A stretch of DNA of 64,000 nt from assembly GCA_009668225.1 (NCBI GenBank), contig WJYK01000007.1, positions 154,794 through 218,793 of the forward strand, read 5' to 3'. The notes below the pieces were generated by a model, which had not been told where the DNA came from, did no database searches, and worked only from the letters and a program-made list of their open reading frames with translations. The stretch comes from Enterobacteriaceae bacterium RIT693 (GTDB taxonomy: Bacteria; Pseudomonadota; Gammaproteobacteria; Enterobacterales; Enterobacteriaceae). Every line of letters starts with the position of its first letter. Position 1 is the first letter of the stretch. Shown in pieces: positions 8,547 to 16,587 of this stretch. The position numbers were made by a program, and so were the translations under genes.

Positions 8547-8603
8547 CCGCCCTGCCATCTTCGATGATGTCTTCTCAGAAAGATGAACGGAGAAGCAGGA
8601 CAG

Positions 8604-9011
8604 ATGTTTGATACCAAAATTGCCTTTATCGTACGCGATGATTTACCCACCTGGCAGCGCCTGAACGTGGTGGCGTTTCTCGGCACCGGCGTGGCAGCCG
8701 CCTCCCCGGAAATCATGGGCGCGCCTTACGTTGACGCAAAAGGCCGCGAATACGGCAATTTGTCCGGCCAGCCGATGCTGATTTTCGAATCCGACCTCGC
8801 CGGGCTGCAAACCGCACACCGCAAAGGCCTGGAGCGCGAGCTAACCCTGATCCCGTACGTGCACGCCATGTTTTCCACCGGGCATGACGCAGCCAACCGG
8901 GAAGTATTCAGAGCGGAAAATGCCGACAGCATGAACCTGGTCGGCCTGGCAATGCGCGGCCCGAAGAAGGTGGTGGATAAGGTGATAAAGGGGCTGGCGC
9001 TGCATAAATAA
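8604..9011 (+). CDS. DUF2000 family protein
   Basis: About 135 residues starting MFDTKIAFIVRDDLPTWQRLN. The alternative ATG at 8583 adds seven residues; the GCAGGA before 8604 favours the shorter form. The sequence matches the DUF2000 family, small single-domain cytoplasmic proteins of unknown function with a conserved N-terminal IVRDDLPxWQ-like segment and a later LIFE motif. It is co-directional with the AraC regulator just upstream and ends at a strong terminator, so the two genes probably form one unit. No enzymatic residue pattern that I can name is present. Confidence 0.75.
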   Translation: MFDTKIAFIVRDDLPTWQRLNVVAFLGTGVAAASPEIMGAPYVDAKGREYGNLSGQPMLIFESDLAGLQTAHRKGLERELTLIPYVHAMFSTGHDAANREVFRAENADSMNLVGLAMRGPKKVVDKVIKGLALHK

Positions 9012-9031
9012 GCCAGATCCAAAGACAAAAA

Positions 9032-9066
9032 AAGCCCGCTGCGACAATCATGCGGGCTTAGTTTTT
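9032..9066. terminator. Bidirectional rho-independent terminator
   Basis: The stem AAGCCCGC / GCGGGCTT (9032-9039 with 9052-9059) is followed by a run of T at 9062-9066 on the plus strand and preceded by a run of A, so it can serve both the DUF2000 gene and the convergent hipA-like gene. Confidence 0.85.
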
Positions 9067-9102
9067 ACATCAATATTGCGCATCAGCAGAAAGTCTATCC
9101 GC

Positions 9103-10386
9103 TCAGGTTTCAAAATCCTGATGCCGCTTTTTCAGTACATTGAAAATACCTTCTCCTGCTTTCTGAGGGATATTCAATCTGTCGAATACTTCTCTCCACT
9201 TTGACAACGCGGCCAGGGTTTGTTCGATATACTCTTCTGGTTTTAGGTATTTATAACTGCGACAGATTTCCAGAATTCGCTTTCTGGTGGGTTTACCCGG
9301 CGTGCGTCCGCCAAAATCGGTGGTGTGCTCTCCCATTGCATTCGAAAATGTTAAATCATAGGCAGGAGCCAGCGCCCAACGCTCCTTTTCACCGGGTTCT
9401 GTGGGCTCATGGCAAAGAAATGCGAAGTTTTTTGCGTGGTCATCATGATTATGCGACAGAGCATTAAAAATCATTAGCCGCGCCATCTTTTCAACCTCTT
9501 TCGAGTCGTTGGTCATTGCCTGCGTCAGCTTTAGCAAGTCCGGATAACTAACTGATGAAAGCGTTCTGAAATCAGCATAAACAAGTGCGGACACGGTCAT
9601 CATGTGAATCTTACGATTACCTTTACGATCGAAGCGCTTTGTGGCAAAAAAGTTCTCGACCGCTCCTTCCGGCATTTGCATATTCAGAAGACTGGACTCA
9701 GCCATTATTACTCCGGCATCTCTGGCCATTTCAGCGTAGGCAAACTCAATTCCTCCGGTCTCAACCGGCTCATCCAACGCCCTGAATTTAACTATCCAGT
9801 GTTGGTAGCCTTCCGGAAGAGAACCAAAGGCTGACGAAGCCTCTTCCCCATTTTCAGACAATGCGACTATAGCTTTAGGCCTTGCGCCACCGGGAGATCC
9901 ACCCGCCAGCCGCAGTTTATTTAATACTGCTGCCGTTTCCCCCTGCTGCACGTCAATCGAGGCCTCATAGAGTTCGCAGAGACTGACCGGGCCAGATAAT
10001 GCAGTACTGTCAGTTTTAGGCTGATATTCAAAAGCCCCCATACCTCGTTCACCCATGTAGGCAAGGCGATCAAGAGGAGTAAGGGTCCGATGGGAACCGT
10101 CTCCATAAGTGCTACTGAAAAACCGATCCATCAACAACATCCCCCAACCATCCGGCAAGGAATCGGCAAAAGGCCCATGGAGACCGTCAAATAAACGGGG
10201 ATCTGCGGCAAGTTGAGGTTTGTCGTCCCATTTCATGGTCAAAGGCGAGAGATTGAACCCATCCGCGAGCCATTCCCGATCGTAGGCGAAGTAGATCCCT
10301 TTTCCTTCAGCCTTATAGAGCTCTCCAACTTTTATACCTTCTTTTAGCACGGTCAACGCTTCTACGTGTTTCAATACCTTCGCCAT
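9103..10386 (-). CDS. hipA: HipA family kinase toxin of a type II toxin-antitoxin system
   Basis: 427 residues with the HipA fold. There is an N-terminal couple_hipA-like domain (about 1-125); a P-loop-like segment GGSPGGARPK at 162-171, whose Ser164 aligns by position with the autophosphorylated Ser150 of E. coli HipA; the catalytic-loop motif HNHDDHAKN at 312-320; and the metal-binding APAYD at 340-344. E. coli HipA phosphorylates glutamyl-tRNA synthetase and induces growth arrest. Relatives have other targets, so the target here is open. The start codon shares one base with the stop of the upstream HTH gene (TAATG), as expected for coupled antitoxin-toxin translation. All key residues appear intact, so the toxin is probably active. 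Confidence 0.88.
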   Translation of the reverse strand: MAKVLKHVEALTVLKEGIKVGELYKAEGKGIYFAYDREWLADGFNLSPLTMKWDDKPQLAADPRLFDGLHGPFADSLPDGWGMLLMDRFFSSTYGDGSHRTLTPLDRLAYMGERGMGAFEYQPKTDSTALSGPVSLCELYEASIDVQQGETAAVLNKLRLAGGSPGGARPKAIVALSENGEEASSAFGSLPEGYQHWIVKFRALDEPVETGGIEFAYAEMARDAGVIMAESSLLNMQMPEGAVENFFATKRFDRKGNRKIHMMTVSALVYADFRTLSSVSYPDLLKLTQAMTNDSKEVEKMARLMIFNALSHNHDDHAKNFAFLCHEPTEPGEKERWALAPAYDLTFSNAMGEHTTDFGGRTPGKPTRKRILEICRSYKYLKPEEYIEQTLAALSKWREVFDRLNIPQKAGEGIFNVLKKRHQDFET

Positions 10387-10682
10387 TATTTCATCCCCCG
10401 CTTGCGCCTGGCATTCTTGAGTTCTTCAATAGAATGCGGATGCTCTGGTTTGAAAAGTCTGGTCACGGAGGGCAACTCATCCAGCACGGTAGCCAGCAGG
10501 ATCATCGCTTCCAGAGTAATAACTCCGGTAGTTTCGAATCGCTTGATAGTAGACTCTGAGACACCCGCTTTTTCAGCAAGTGTCTTTCGGGAAAGATTTT
10601 TCGCAAGACGAAGCGTTTTGGCGTTACTTCCCACCTGCTGAGCCACTTCTGCCGGGGTATAAAGCAGATGCATAAAAGACAT
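10386..10682 (-). CDS. hipB: HipB-like HTH antitoxin
   Basis: 98 residues with an Xre/Cro-type helix-turn-helix at about 18-72 (KNLSRKTLAEKAGVSESTIKRF), a C-terminal hydrophobic helix and a basic tail. It sits directly upstream of the HipA-like gene with a one-base TAATG overlap. In HipBA systems the antitoxin dimer binds HipA and also represses the operon by binding palindromic operators. Here four palindromic sites lie just upstream. The start at 10682 follows an AAAGG Shine-Dalgarno; a second in-frame ATG at 10673 is possible. It is divergent in sequence from E. coli HipB, so the symbol denotes role rather than orthology. Confidence 0.85.
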   Translation of the reverse strand: MSFMHLLYTPAEVAQQVGSNAKTLRLAKNLSRKTLAEKAGVSESTIKRFETTGVITLEAMILLATVLDELPSVTRLFKPEHPHSIEELKNARRKRGMK

Positions 10683-10703
10683 TTTTTGCCTTTACTATAA
10701 AAT

Positions 10704-10836
10704 GTTCACATATGAACCATTATAACATTTAAATGCACCAAAATGGTCATAAATGACCATTTTAAATAAAAATCAAAAAAGGTCATTTATGACCAATTTC
10801 ATCGATAAAAATTAAATAAAAGGTCTTATATGGACC
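10704..10836 (-). promoter_or_regulatory. hipBA promoter and cluster of four palindromic operators
   Basis: The AT-rich region holds four related inverted repeats: 10704-10717 (GTTCA-CATA-TGAAC), 10740-10763 (a perfect 24-bp palindrome, half-site AAAATGGTCAT), 10781-10794 (GGTCAT-TT-ATGACC) and 10822-10836 (GGTC...GACC, imperfect). Their centres are about 36-42 bases apart. A consensus -10 element TATAAT on the minus strand lies at 10719-10724, between sites one and two, so bound antitoxin would cover the promoter. This is seen directly in the sequence; binding by the HipB-like protein is inferred from family behaviour. Confidence 0.7.
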
Positions 10837-10959
10837 ATTAAACCACAGAAATAATGGCATGTAATTTATTGATTTAAAAACAAGTAAGAGCAATAACATA
10901 GCTATTGCCCTTAGGTTGCAGGAACAAACTTCGCATAGCAGGGTTCAGTCATAGTCAGG

Positions 10960-11211
10960 CTAAATATTCCCCTGCCCGTCTTGCTCCACCGCTCCAGTAT
11001 TCAAAGCCTGGTAGCGCGAAGGCCAGATCTCTTCCGGCGGCTTATCCAGTGCTTCGGCAATAAGCCGCTCGCCCTTCGGCCAGCGCCTCGTTAACGCATT
11101 TGCCAGCGTGGATGACGCAAGCCCTGCACGCCTTGAAATTGCCGCCAGCGACGTTCCTTTCTTCTTCATACCGGCAATGATATCCGCCGGATGCGAGTCT
11201 TGTGCTTCCAT
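10960..11211 (-). CDS. Ner/Nlp-like HTH DNA-binding protein (SfsB family)
   Basis: 83 residues in the Ner-like winged-helix family: HPADIIAGMKKKGTSLAAIS and LASSTLANALTRRWPKGE, followed by IWPSRY. These blocks match the E. coli Nlp/SfsB protein and the Ner repressors of Mu-like phages. In E. coli nlp lies elsewhere in the chromosome, so this may be an additional copy or a domesticated phage regulator. It stands alone between the HipBA control region and guaA. It probably binds DNA; its targets are unknown. No other phage gene is visible nearby. Confidence 0.75.
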   Translation of the reverse strand: MEAQDSHPADIIAGMKKKGTSLAAISRRAGLASSTLANALTRRWPKGERLIAEALDKPPEEIWPSRYQALNTGAVEQDGQGNI

Positions 11212-11361
11212 ACACCCTCCTCAGTGTTTTTGTTTCCAACACTGTTAAGCATCACCTTTGTTTACCGCGCACACTACGGACTATGAGTCACATAAGTAAG
11301 TTTTTTACGCTACGAATGTGATTAAGGGGAAGTGATTACGGAGGGGGTATTCGAAGAATAA

Positions 11362-11402
11362 AAAAATCGCCAGAAAATCCTTCGATTTTACTGGCGATTT
11401 TT
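11362..11402 (-). terminator. Terminator of guaBA
   Basis: A long hairpin has the outer stem AAAAATCGCCAG / CTGGCGATTTTT (11362-11373 with 11391-11402) and the inner stem AAAATC / GATTTT. A/T runs on both sides make it able to act in both directions. It lies 33 bases after the guaA stop. Confidence 0.85.
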
Positions 11403-11434
11403 GAAGCTAGCGGTTTTTAGTCAGCGCTAAAAAC

Positions 11435-13012
11435 TTATTCCCACTCAATCGTCGCCGGTGGCTTACCGGAGATATCGTAAACCACGCGGGAGATGCCGTT
11501 CACTTCGTTGATGATGCGGTTGGACACGCGGCCGAGGAAATCATACGGCAGGTGCGCCCAGTGCGCGGTCATGAAGTCGATGGTTTCTACCGCACGCAGG
11601 GAAACAACCCAGTCGTACTTGCGGCCATCGCCCATTACGCCCACGGAACGGACCGGCAGGAACACGGTGAACGCCTGGCTCACTTTGTTGTACAGGTCGG
11701 CTTTGTGCAGCTCTTCGATGAAGATAGCATCGGCGCGGCGCAGCAGGTCGCAGTACTCTTTCTTCACTTCGCCCAGCACGCGAACGCCGAGGCCTGGGCC
11801 CGGGAACGGGTGGCGGTAAAGCATGTCGTACGGCAGGCCCAGCTCGAGGCCGATTTTACGCACTTCATCTTTGAACAGCTCGCGCAGCGGCTCAACCAGG
11901 CCCATCTTCATCTCTTTCGGCAGGCCGCCCACGTTGTGGTGAGATTTGATGACGTGTGCTTTCCCGGTCGCGGAGGCCGCAGATTCGATAACGTCAGGGT
12001 AGATGGTGCCCTGCGCCAGCCACTTAACGTCTTCCAGCTTCAGCGCTTCTTCGTCGAACACTTCCACGAACACGCGGCCGATGATCTTACGTTTGGCTTC
12101 AGGGTCGTTCTCGCCCGCCAGCGCGGTCAGGAAGCGGTTCTCGCCTTCAACGTGAACGATGTTCAGGCCGAAGTGGTCGCCGAACATGTCCATTACCTGA
12201 GCGGCTTCGTTCAGGCGCAGCAGGCCGTTGTCCACGAACACGCAGGTCAGGTTTTTGCCGATGGCGCGGTGCAGCAGCATCGCGGTGACGGAGGAGTCAA
12301 CGCCGCCGGACAGGCCGAGGATAACTTTGTCGTTACCGACCTGCTCGCGGATGCGGACGATCGCATCTTCGATGATTTTTGCCGGGGTCCACAGCGCTTC
12401 GCAGCCGCAGATTTCCAGTACAAAACGCTCCAGCAGACGCTGGCCCTGACGGGTGTGGGTCACTTCCGGGTGGAACTGCACGCCGTAGAAGCGTTTTTCT
12501 TCGTTGGCCATAATGGCAAACGGACAGGTTTCGGTGCTGGCAACGGTCACAAAGTCGGACGGGATAGCAGTCACTTTGTCGCCATGGCTCATCCAGACGT
12601 CCAGCAGCGGTTTACCGGCTGCGCTCAGGGAGTCTTCGATGTCGCGAACCAGCGCGCTGTCGGTTTTCACTTCAACCTGCGCGTAGCCAAACTCACGTTC
12701 GGTAGAGCTTTCAACGTGGCCGCCCAGCTGCATGGCCATGGTCTGCATGCCGTAGCAAACGCCGAACACCGGCACGCCAGCGGTAAACACATACTCAGGC
12801 GCACGCGGGCTGTTTTCTTCGGTGGTGCTTTCCGGGCCGCCGGAGAGAATGATACCGCTTGGGTTGAACTCACGAATTTGAGCTTCGGTAACATCCCATG
12901 CCCACAGTTCGCAGTAGACGCCCAGCTCACGGACGCGGCGCGCCACCAGCTGAGTGTACTGAGAACCGAAGTCGAGGATCAGGATGCGATGTTTATGAAT
13001 GTTTTCCGTCAT
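11435..13012 (-). CDS. guaA: GMP synthase (glutamine-hydrolysing)
   Basis: 525 residues, the same length as the E. coli enzyme. The N-terminal class I glutamine amidotransferase domain has the nucleophile Cys in VFGVCYGMQ and the His/Glu pair in FHPEVTH. The ATP-pyrophosphatase domain carries the PP-loop GLSGGVDSS. The C-terminal dimerisation domain ends in PPATIEWE. It converts XMP plus glutamine and ATP into GMP in the cytoplasm. It is the second gene of guaBA; a strong hairpin lies in the 67-base gap after guaB. Regulation follows guaB. Confidence 0.98.
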   Translation of the reverse strand: MTENIHKHRILILDFGSQYTQLVARRVRELGVYCELWAWDVTEAQIREFNPSGIILSGGPESTTEENSPRAPEYVFTAGVPVFGVCYGMQTMAMQLGGHVESSTEREFGYAQVEVKTDSALVRDIEDSLSAAGKPLLDVWMSHGDKVTAIPSDFVTVASTETCPFAIMANEEKRFYGVQFHPEVTHTRQGQRLLERFVLEICGCEALWTPAKIIEDAIVRIREQVGNDKVILGLSGGVDSSVTAMLLHRAIGKNLTCVFVDNGLLRLNEAAQVMDMFGDHFGLNIVHVEGENRFLTALAGENDPEAKRKIIGRVFVEVFDEEALKLEDVKWLAQGTIYPDVIESAASATGKAHVIKSHHNVGGLPKEMKMGLVEPLRELFKDEVRKIGLELGLPYDMLYRHPFPGPGLGVRVLGEVKKEYCDLLRRADAIFIEELHKADLYNKVSQAFTVFLPVRSVGVMGDGRKYDWVVSLRAVETIDFMTAHWAHLPYDFLGRVSNRIINEVNGISRVVYDISGKPPATIEWE

Positions 13013-13050
13013 TGACGTTAATTCCGAGGCAAGTGAAACGAGAATATAAA

Positions 13051-13073
13051 TAGCCCGGCGCGTGGCCGGGCTA
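13051..13073 (-). other. Intercistronic hairpin between guaB and guaA
   Basis: A perfect 9-bp stem TAGCCCGGC / GCCGGGCTA with a five-base loop is followed on the minus strand by TTTATATTC. The weak T tract suggests partial termination or an RNA-processing or stability element that sets the guaB:guaA ratio. Confidence 0.55.
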
Positions 13074-13079
13074 GTGAAA

Positions 13080-14546
13080 TCAGGAGCCCATGCGGTAGTT
13101 CGGAGACTCTTTAGTGATGGTCACGTCGTGAACGTGACTTTCCTGAATACCGGCCCCGCTGATGCGTACGAATTCCGCTTTGGTACGCAGCGCGTCGATA
13201 GTACCACAGCCGGTCAGGCCCATGCAGGAACGCAGGCCGCCCATCTGCTGGTGAACGATCTCTTTCAGGCGGCCTTTGTACGCTACGCGACCTTCGATAC
13301 CTTCCGGTACCAGTTTGTCTGCGGCGTTGTCGGTCTGGAAGTAACGGTCAGAAGAGCCTTTGGACATCGCGCCCAGAGAACCCATGCCGCGGTAGGATTT
13401 GAACGCACGGCCCTGGTACAGTTCGATTTCGCCCGGAGACTCTTCGGTACCTGCCAGCATGCCGCCAACCATCACCGCAGCTGCGCCAGCGGCGATAGCT
13501 TTCGCGATGTCGCCGGAGAAGCGGATCCCGCCGTCGGCGATGACCGGAATACCGGTGCCTTCCAGCGCTTCAACCGCGTCAGCTACGGCGGTTATCTGCG
13601 GTACGCCAACGCCGGTAACGATACGCGTGGTACAGATGGAGCCAGGACCGATGCCGACCTTAACCGCGCTGCAACCAGCGTCCGCCAGAGCACGTGCGCC
13701 AGCGGCGGTTGCTACGTTACCGCCGATGATTTGCAGGTCAGGATATTTAGCACGGGTTTCACGAATACGTTGCAGAACGCCTTCGGAGTGGCCGTGAGAG
13801 GAGTCAATCAGCAGAATATCAACGCCAGCGGCGACCAGCGCGTCAACACGCTCTTCGTTGCCTGCGCCTGCGCCAACCGCAGCCCCAACACGCAGACGGC
13901 CCTGCTCGTCTTTACAGGCGTTAGGTTTACGCTCTGCTTTCTGGAAGTCTTTAACGGTGATCATGCCCAGCAGGTGGAACCCGCCGTCAACAACCAGCGC
14001 TTTCTCAACGCGTTTTTCGTGCATTTTAGACAGCACGACGTCGCGCGCTTCGCCTTCTTTCACGGTAACCAGACGCTCTTTCGGGGTCATGTACACGCTA
14101 ACAGGCTGGCTCAGGTCGGTCACGAAGCGCACGTCACGGCCGGTGATGATGCCGACCAGTTCGTTTTCTTCGGTCACTACCGGGTAACCGGCAAAGCCGT
14201 TACGCTCGGTTAATTCTTTCACTTCACGCAGGGTGGTCGTTGGCAGCACGGTTTGCGGGTCAGTTACGACGCCACTTTCGTGTTTCTTAACGCGCTTTAC
14301 TTCTTCTGCCTGGCGTTCAATCGACATATTTTTGTGGATGAAACCAAGACCGCCTTCCTGCGCCAGGGCGATAGCCAGACGCGCTTCCGTCACGGTATCC
14401 ATCGCTGCGGACAGCATAGGGATATTCAGACGAATAGTTTTGGTCAGTTGGGTGCCGAGATCGGCCGTGTTCGGCAGAACGGTAGAGTGAGCGGGAACGA
14501 GGAGAACGTCGTCAAACGTCAGTGCTTCTTTAGCGATACGTAGCAT
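13080..14546 (-). CDS. guaB: Inosine-5'-monophosphate dehydrogenase
   Basis: 488 residues, the same length as in E. coli. The TIM-barrel catalytic domain has the active-site loop GPGSICTTR (Cys near 305), with two CBS domains inserted at about residues 93-205. The C-terminal flap region contains RGMGSLGAM. It oxidises IMP to XMP with NAD+, the committed step of GMP synthesis. It is the first gene of guaBA. The upstream region has a PurR-like box between the -35 and -10 positions. It is divergent from xseA, as in E. coli. Confidence 0.98.
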   Translation of the reverse strand: MLRIAKEALTFDDVLLVPAHSTVLPNTADLGTQLTKTIRLNIPMLSAAMDTVTEARLAIALAQEGGLGFIHKNMSIERQAEEVKRVKKHESGVVTDPQTVLPTTTLREVKELTERNGFAGYPVVTEENELVGIITGRDVRFVTDLSQPVSVYMTPKERLVTVKEGEARDVVLSKMHEKRVEKALVVDGGFHLLGMITVKDFQKAERKPNACKDEQGRLRVGAAVGAGAGNEERVDALVAAGVDILLIDSSHGHSEGVLQRIRETRAKYPDLQIIGGNVATAAGARALADAGCSAVKVGIGPGSICTTRIVTGVGVPQITAVADAVEALEGTGIPVIADGGIRFSGDIAKAIAAGAAAVMVGGMLAGTEESPGEIELYQGRAFKSYRGMGSLGAMSKGSSDRYFQTDNAADKLVPEGIEGRVAYKGRLKEIVHQQMGGLRSCMGLTGCGTIDALRTKAEFVRISGAGIQESHVHDVTITKESPNYRMGS

Positions 14547-14598
14547 GGCAATATCTCAACCTGGGGGTGAATGAGAACAGATAAAATATTGCCGCGGC

Positions 14599-14624
14599 AT
14601 TATACAGAGCGTAAGCGATTGCAT
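14599..14624 (-). promoter_or_regulatory. guaB promoter with PurR box
   Basis: On the minus strand, ATGCAATCGCTTACGC (14609-14624) matches the PurR operator pattern and is nearly identical, from memory, to the E. coli guaB box. It is followed at once by a consensus -10 TATAAT (14599-14604). Repressor bound here would block RNA polymerase. Purine repression is known for E. coli guaBA. Confidence 0.75.
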
Positions 14625-14716
14625 CCACACTTTTTTCGCAAAACTCCTTGCTAATAGCGCACCGGGCTGTAGTATCGACCTATTAACCTGCTGATTTAGA
14701 ATTTGATCCAGCTCAC

Positions 14717-16102
14717 ATGTCGACACTGAATTCCCCTTCAATTTTTACCGTTTCTCGCCTGAATCAGACGGTGCGTTTGCTGCTGGAGCAGGAGATGGGG
14801 CAGGTCTGGATCAGCGGTGAAATCTCCAACTTCAGCCAGCCCTCTTCGGGCCACTGGTACTTCACGCTAAAAGACGACACCGCCCAGGTTCGCTGCGCGA
14901 TGTTCCGCAACAGCAATCGCCGTGTGACCTTCCGCCCGCAGCACGGGCAGCAAGTGTTAGTGCGCGCTAACATCACCCTTTACGAACCACGCGGCGACTA
15001 TCAGATTATTGTCGAAAGCATGCAGCCCGCCGGTGAAGGGCTGTTGCAGCAGCAGTACGAGCAGCTCAAGCAGAAGCTGAGCGCTGAAGGGCTTTTCGAC
15101 CAGCTGCATAAGCAGGCCCTGCCCGCTCCGGCTCGCCAGGTCGGCGTCATCACCTCTAAAACCGGCGCGGCCCTGCACGACGTTTTGCACGTATTACAGC
15201 GTCGCGATCCGTCCCTGCCGGTCATTATTTATCCGACTGCCGTTCAGGGCGCAGACGCCCCGCTGCAAATCGTGCGCGCCATCGAGCTTGCTAACCTGCG
15301 TAACGAATGTGACGTGCTTATTGTCGGGCGCGGCGGCGGCTCGCTGGAAGATCTGTGGAGCTTTAACGATGAGCGGGTTGCGCGGGCAATTTTCGCAAGC
15401 AAGATCCCGGTCGTTAGCGCCGTAGGGCATGAAACTGACCTCACGATCGCCGATTTTGTCGCTGATTTACGTGCGCCAACGCCTTCCGCCGCGGCGGAAA
15501 TCGTCAGCCGTAATCAGCTCGAATTACTGCGCCAAATCCAGTCCCAGCAGCAGCGTATGGAAATGGCGATGGACTATTACCTCGCCCAGCGCTCGCGGCG
15601 GTTTACCCAGCTGCACCATCGCCTGCAGCAGCAGCATCCTCAGCTACGTTTAGCTCGCCAGCAAACCACGCTTGAACGCCTGCGCCAGCGCCTGAACGTG
15701 GCCATCGATGGAAAAATGCGCCGGGCGACCCAGCAGCAGCTACGCCTTAGCCAGCGCCTTAACCAGCAGCAGCCTCAGCCCCGCATTCACCGCGCCCAGT
15801 CTCGCTTACAGCAGCTGGAATACCGCCTGTCGCAGTTAGTAAGCGCTCAGCTCAGCCAGACGAAACAGCGCTTCGGCACCGCGCTCGCCCAGCTGGAAGC
15901 CGTGAGCCCGCTGGCGACGCTCGCGCGCGGCTACAGCGTGACGACCGCCGAAGACGGCAAAGTGCTGAAGAAAACCAAACAGGTGAAGTCCGGGGATACG
16001 CTGACCACGCGCCTGGATGACGGCTGGGTTGAAAGTCAGGTGACGGACATTAAACCGGTGAAAGCGCCGCGTAAGCGCAAGCCAGCGGCGAAAGACGAAT
16101 AA
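14717..16102 (+). CDS. xseA: Exodeoxyribonuclease VII large subunit
   Basis: 461 residues, slightly longer than the 456 of E. coli. The N-terminal OB-fold (about 8-105) contains [20 protein letters not shown]. The central catalytic domain has [24 protein letters not shown] and [18 protein letters not shown] long Gln-rich coiled-coil follows and the C-terminus is lysine-rich. With XseB it degrades single-stranded DNA from either end to acid-soluble oligonucleotides. It is divergent from guaB and ends 5 bases before the convergent yfgJ stop. Confidence 0.97.
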   Translation: MSTLNSPSIFTVSRLNQTVRLLLEQEMGQVWISGEISNFSQPSSGHWYFTLKDDTAQVRCAMFRNSNRRVTFRPQHGQQVLVRANITLYEPRGDYQIIVESMQPAGEGLLQQQYEQLKQKLSAEGLFDQLHKQALPAPARQVGVITSKTGAALHDVLHVLQRRDPSLPVIIYPTAVQGADAPLQIVRAIELANLRNECDVLIVGRGGGSLEDLWSFNDERVARAIFASKIPVVSAVGHETDLTIADFVADLRAPTPSAAAEIVSRNQLELLRQIQSQQQRMEMAMDYYLAQRSRRFTQLHHRLQQQHPQLRLARQQTTLERLRQRLNVAIDGKMRRATQQQLRLSQRLNQQQPQPRIHRAQSRLQQLEYRLSQLVSAQLSQTKQRFGTALAQLEAVSPLATLARGYSVTTAEDGKVLKKTKQVKSGDTLTTRLDDGWVESQVTDIKPVKAPRKRKPAAKDE

Positions 16103-16107
16103 GCCGT

Positions 16108-16329
16108 TCAGAGCGCGGTGGGAATAAATTCCACGCGCTTTTTAGAAATCAGCCCGTGGCCGTTCTGGCAGAAATAATCCACCGCCCCACACGCCTTCAG
16201 CACCTGCAACGGTTTATGGCAGTCCGGGCAGAGCGCCTCCAGACGGAAGTCTTTGCCGCAGGTATCGCAGCGCGCGCCGCCGTCCGTTTGTCTCAGTTCG
16301 TTTCTACACTCGGGGCAATTAAGCATCAT
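16108..16329 (-). CDS. yfgJ: Zinc-ribbon protein YfgJ
   Basis: 73 residues with two CxxC-type zinc ribbons (CPECRNELRQ / CDTCGKDF, then CPDCHK / CQNGHG). The C-terminal half LCPDCHKPLQVLKACGAVDY is nearly identical to E. coli YfgJ. It sits in the conserved position downstream of and convergent with xseA. The function is unknown; it is presumably a small cytoplasmic metal-binding protein. In E. coli der follows, whereas here an acquired operon intervenes. Confidence 0.9.
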   Translation of the reverse strand: MMLNCPECRNELRQTDGGARCDTCGKDFRLEALCPDCHKPLQVLKACGAVDYFCQNGHGLISKKRVEFIPTAL

Positions 16330-16534
16330 CCTTCCCTCCCGCTAAGTCATTAATGGGCCCCATTATATACCCATAACGTTAAGATGGATTCACTTCGCTA
16401 TTGTGCAAAAGGCTGGCAAGTTTAGCGCATTAATGCACCGTTTTTGCCCAACCTGTTCCCTCGCTGATGAGCGCTTGTATCCAGACTGGTATCCCAGACG
16501 GCGCTGCGGCTGAACCTTCAATTTTTTGAAGTCA

Positions 16535-16550
16535 TTGGCATGATAATTGA
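16535..16550 (+). promoter_or_regulatory. Candidate sigma-54 promoter of the amidase operon
   Basis: TTGGCATGATAATTGA has GG at -24 and a G at -12 with the 10-base spacing required by RpoN; the -12 dinucleotide is GA rather than GC. A start site about 12 bases downstream would leave a leader of about 25 bases before the ATG at 16588. A possible NtrC half-site TGCACC lies at 16434-16439, roughly 125 bases upstream of that start. This fits nitrogen control but is weak by itself. Confidence 0.4.
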
Positions 16551-16587
16551 ATCACTCCCTTTACGTGGGCAATCGGGGAGGATTTTC

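Noticed and set aside
10704..10836. CRISPR-like spaced repeats
   Set aside because: The four repeats are palindromic, short and differ in sequence, without unique spacers of constant length or cas genes. They are operators, not a CRISPR array.
10960..11211. Prophage remnant around the Ner-like gene
   Set aside because: No integrase, structural gene, att-like direct repeat or tRNA was seen within the window; a single Nlp-type regulator is not enough evidence.
11552..13015. 487-codon open frame antisense to guaA
   Set aside because: It is a shadow of guaA codon usage on the opposite strand: no Shine-Dalgarno, low-complexity His/Gln/Phe-rich translation and no family. The guaA frame is certain.
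13062..14213. 383-codon open frame antisense to guaB
   Set aside because: Same reason; the translation is Phe/Arg/Val-rich without domain features and lies wholly over guaB.
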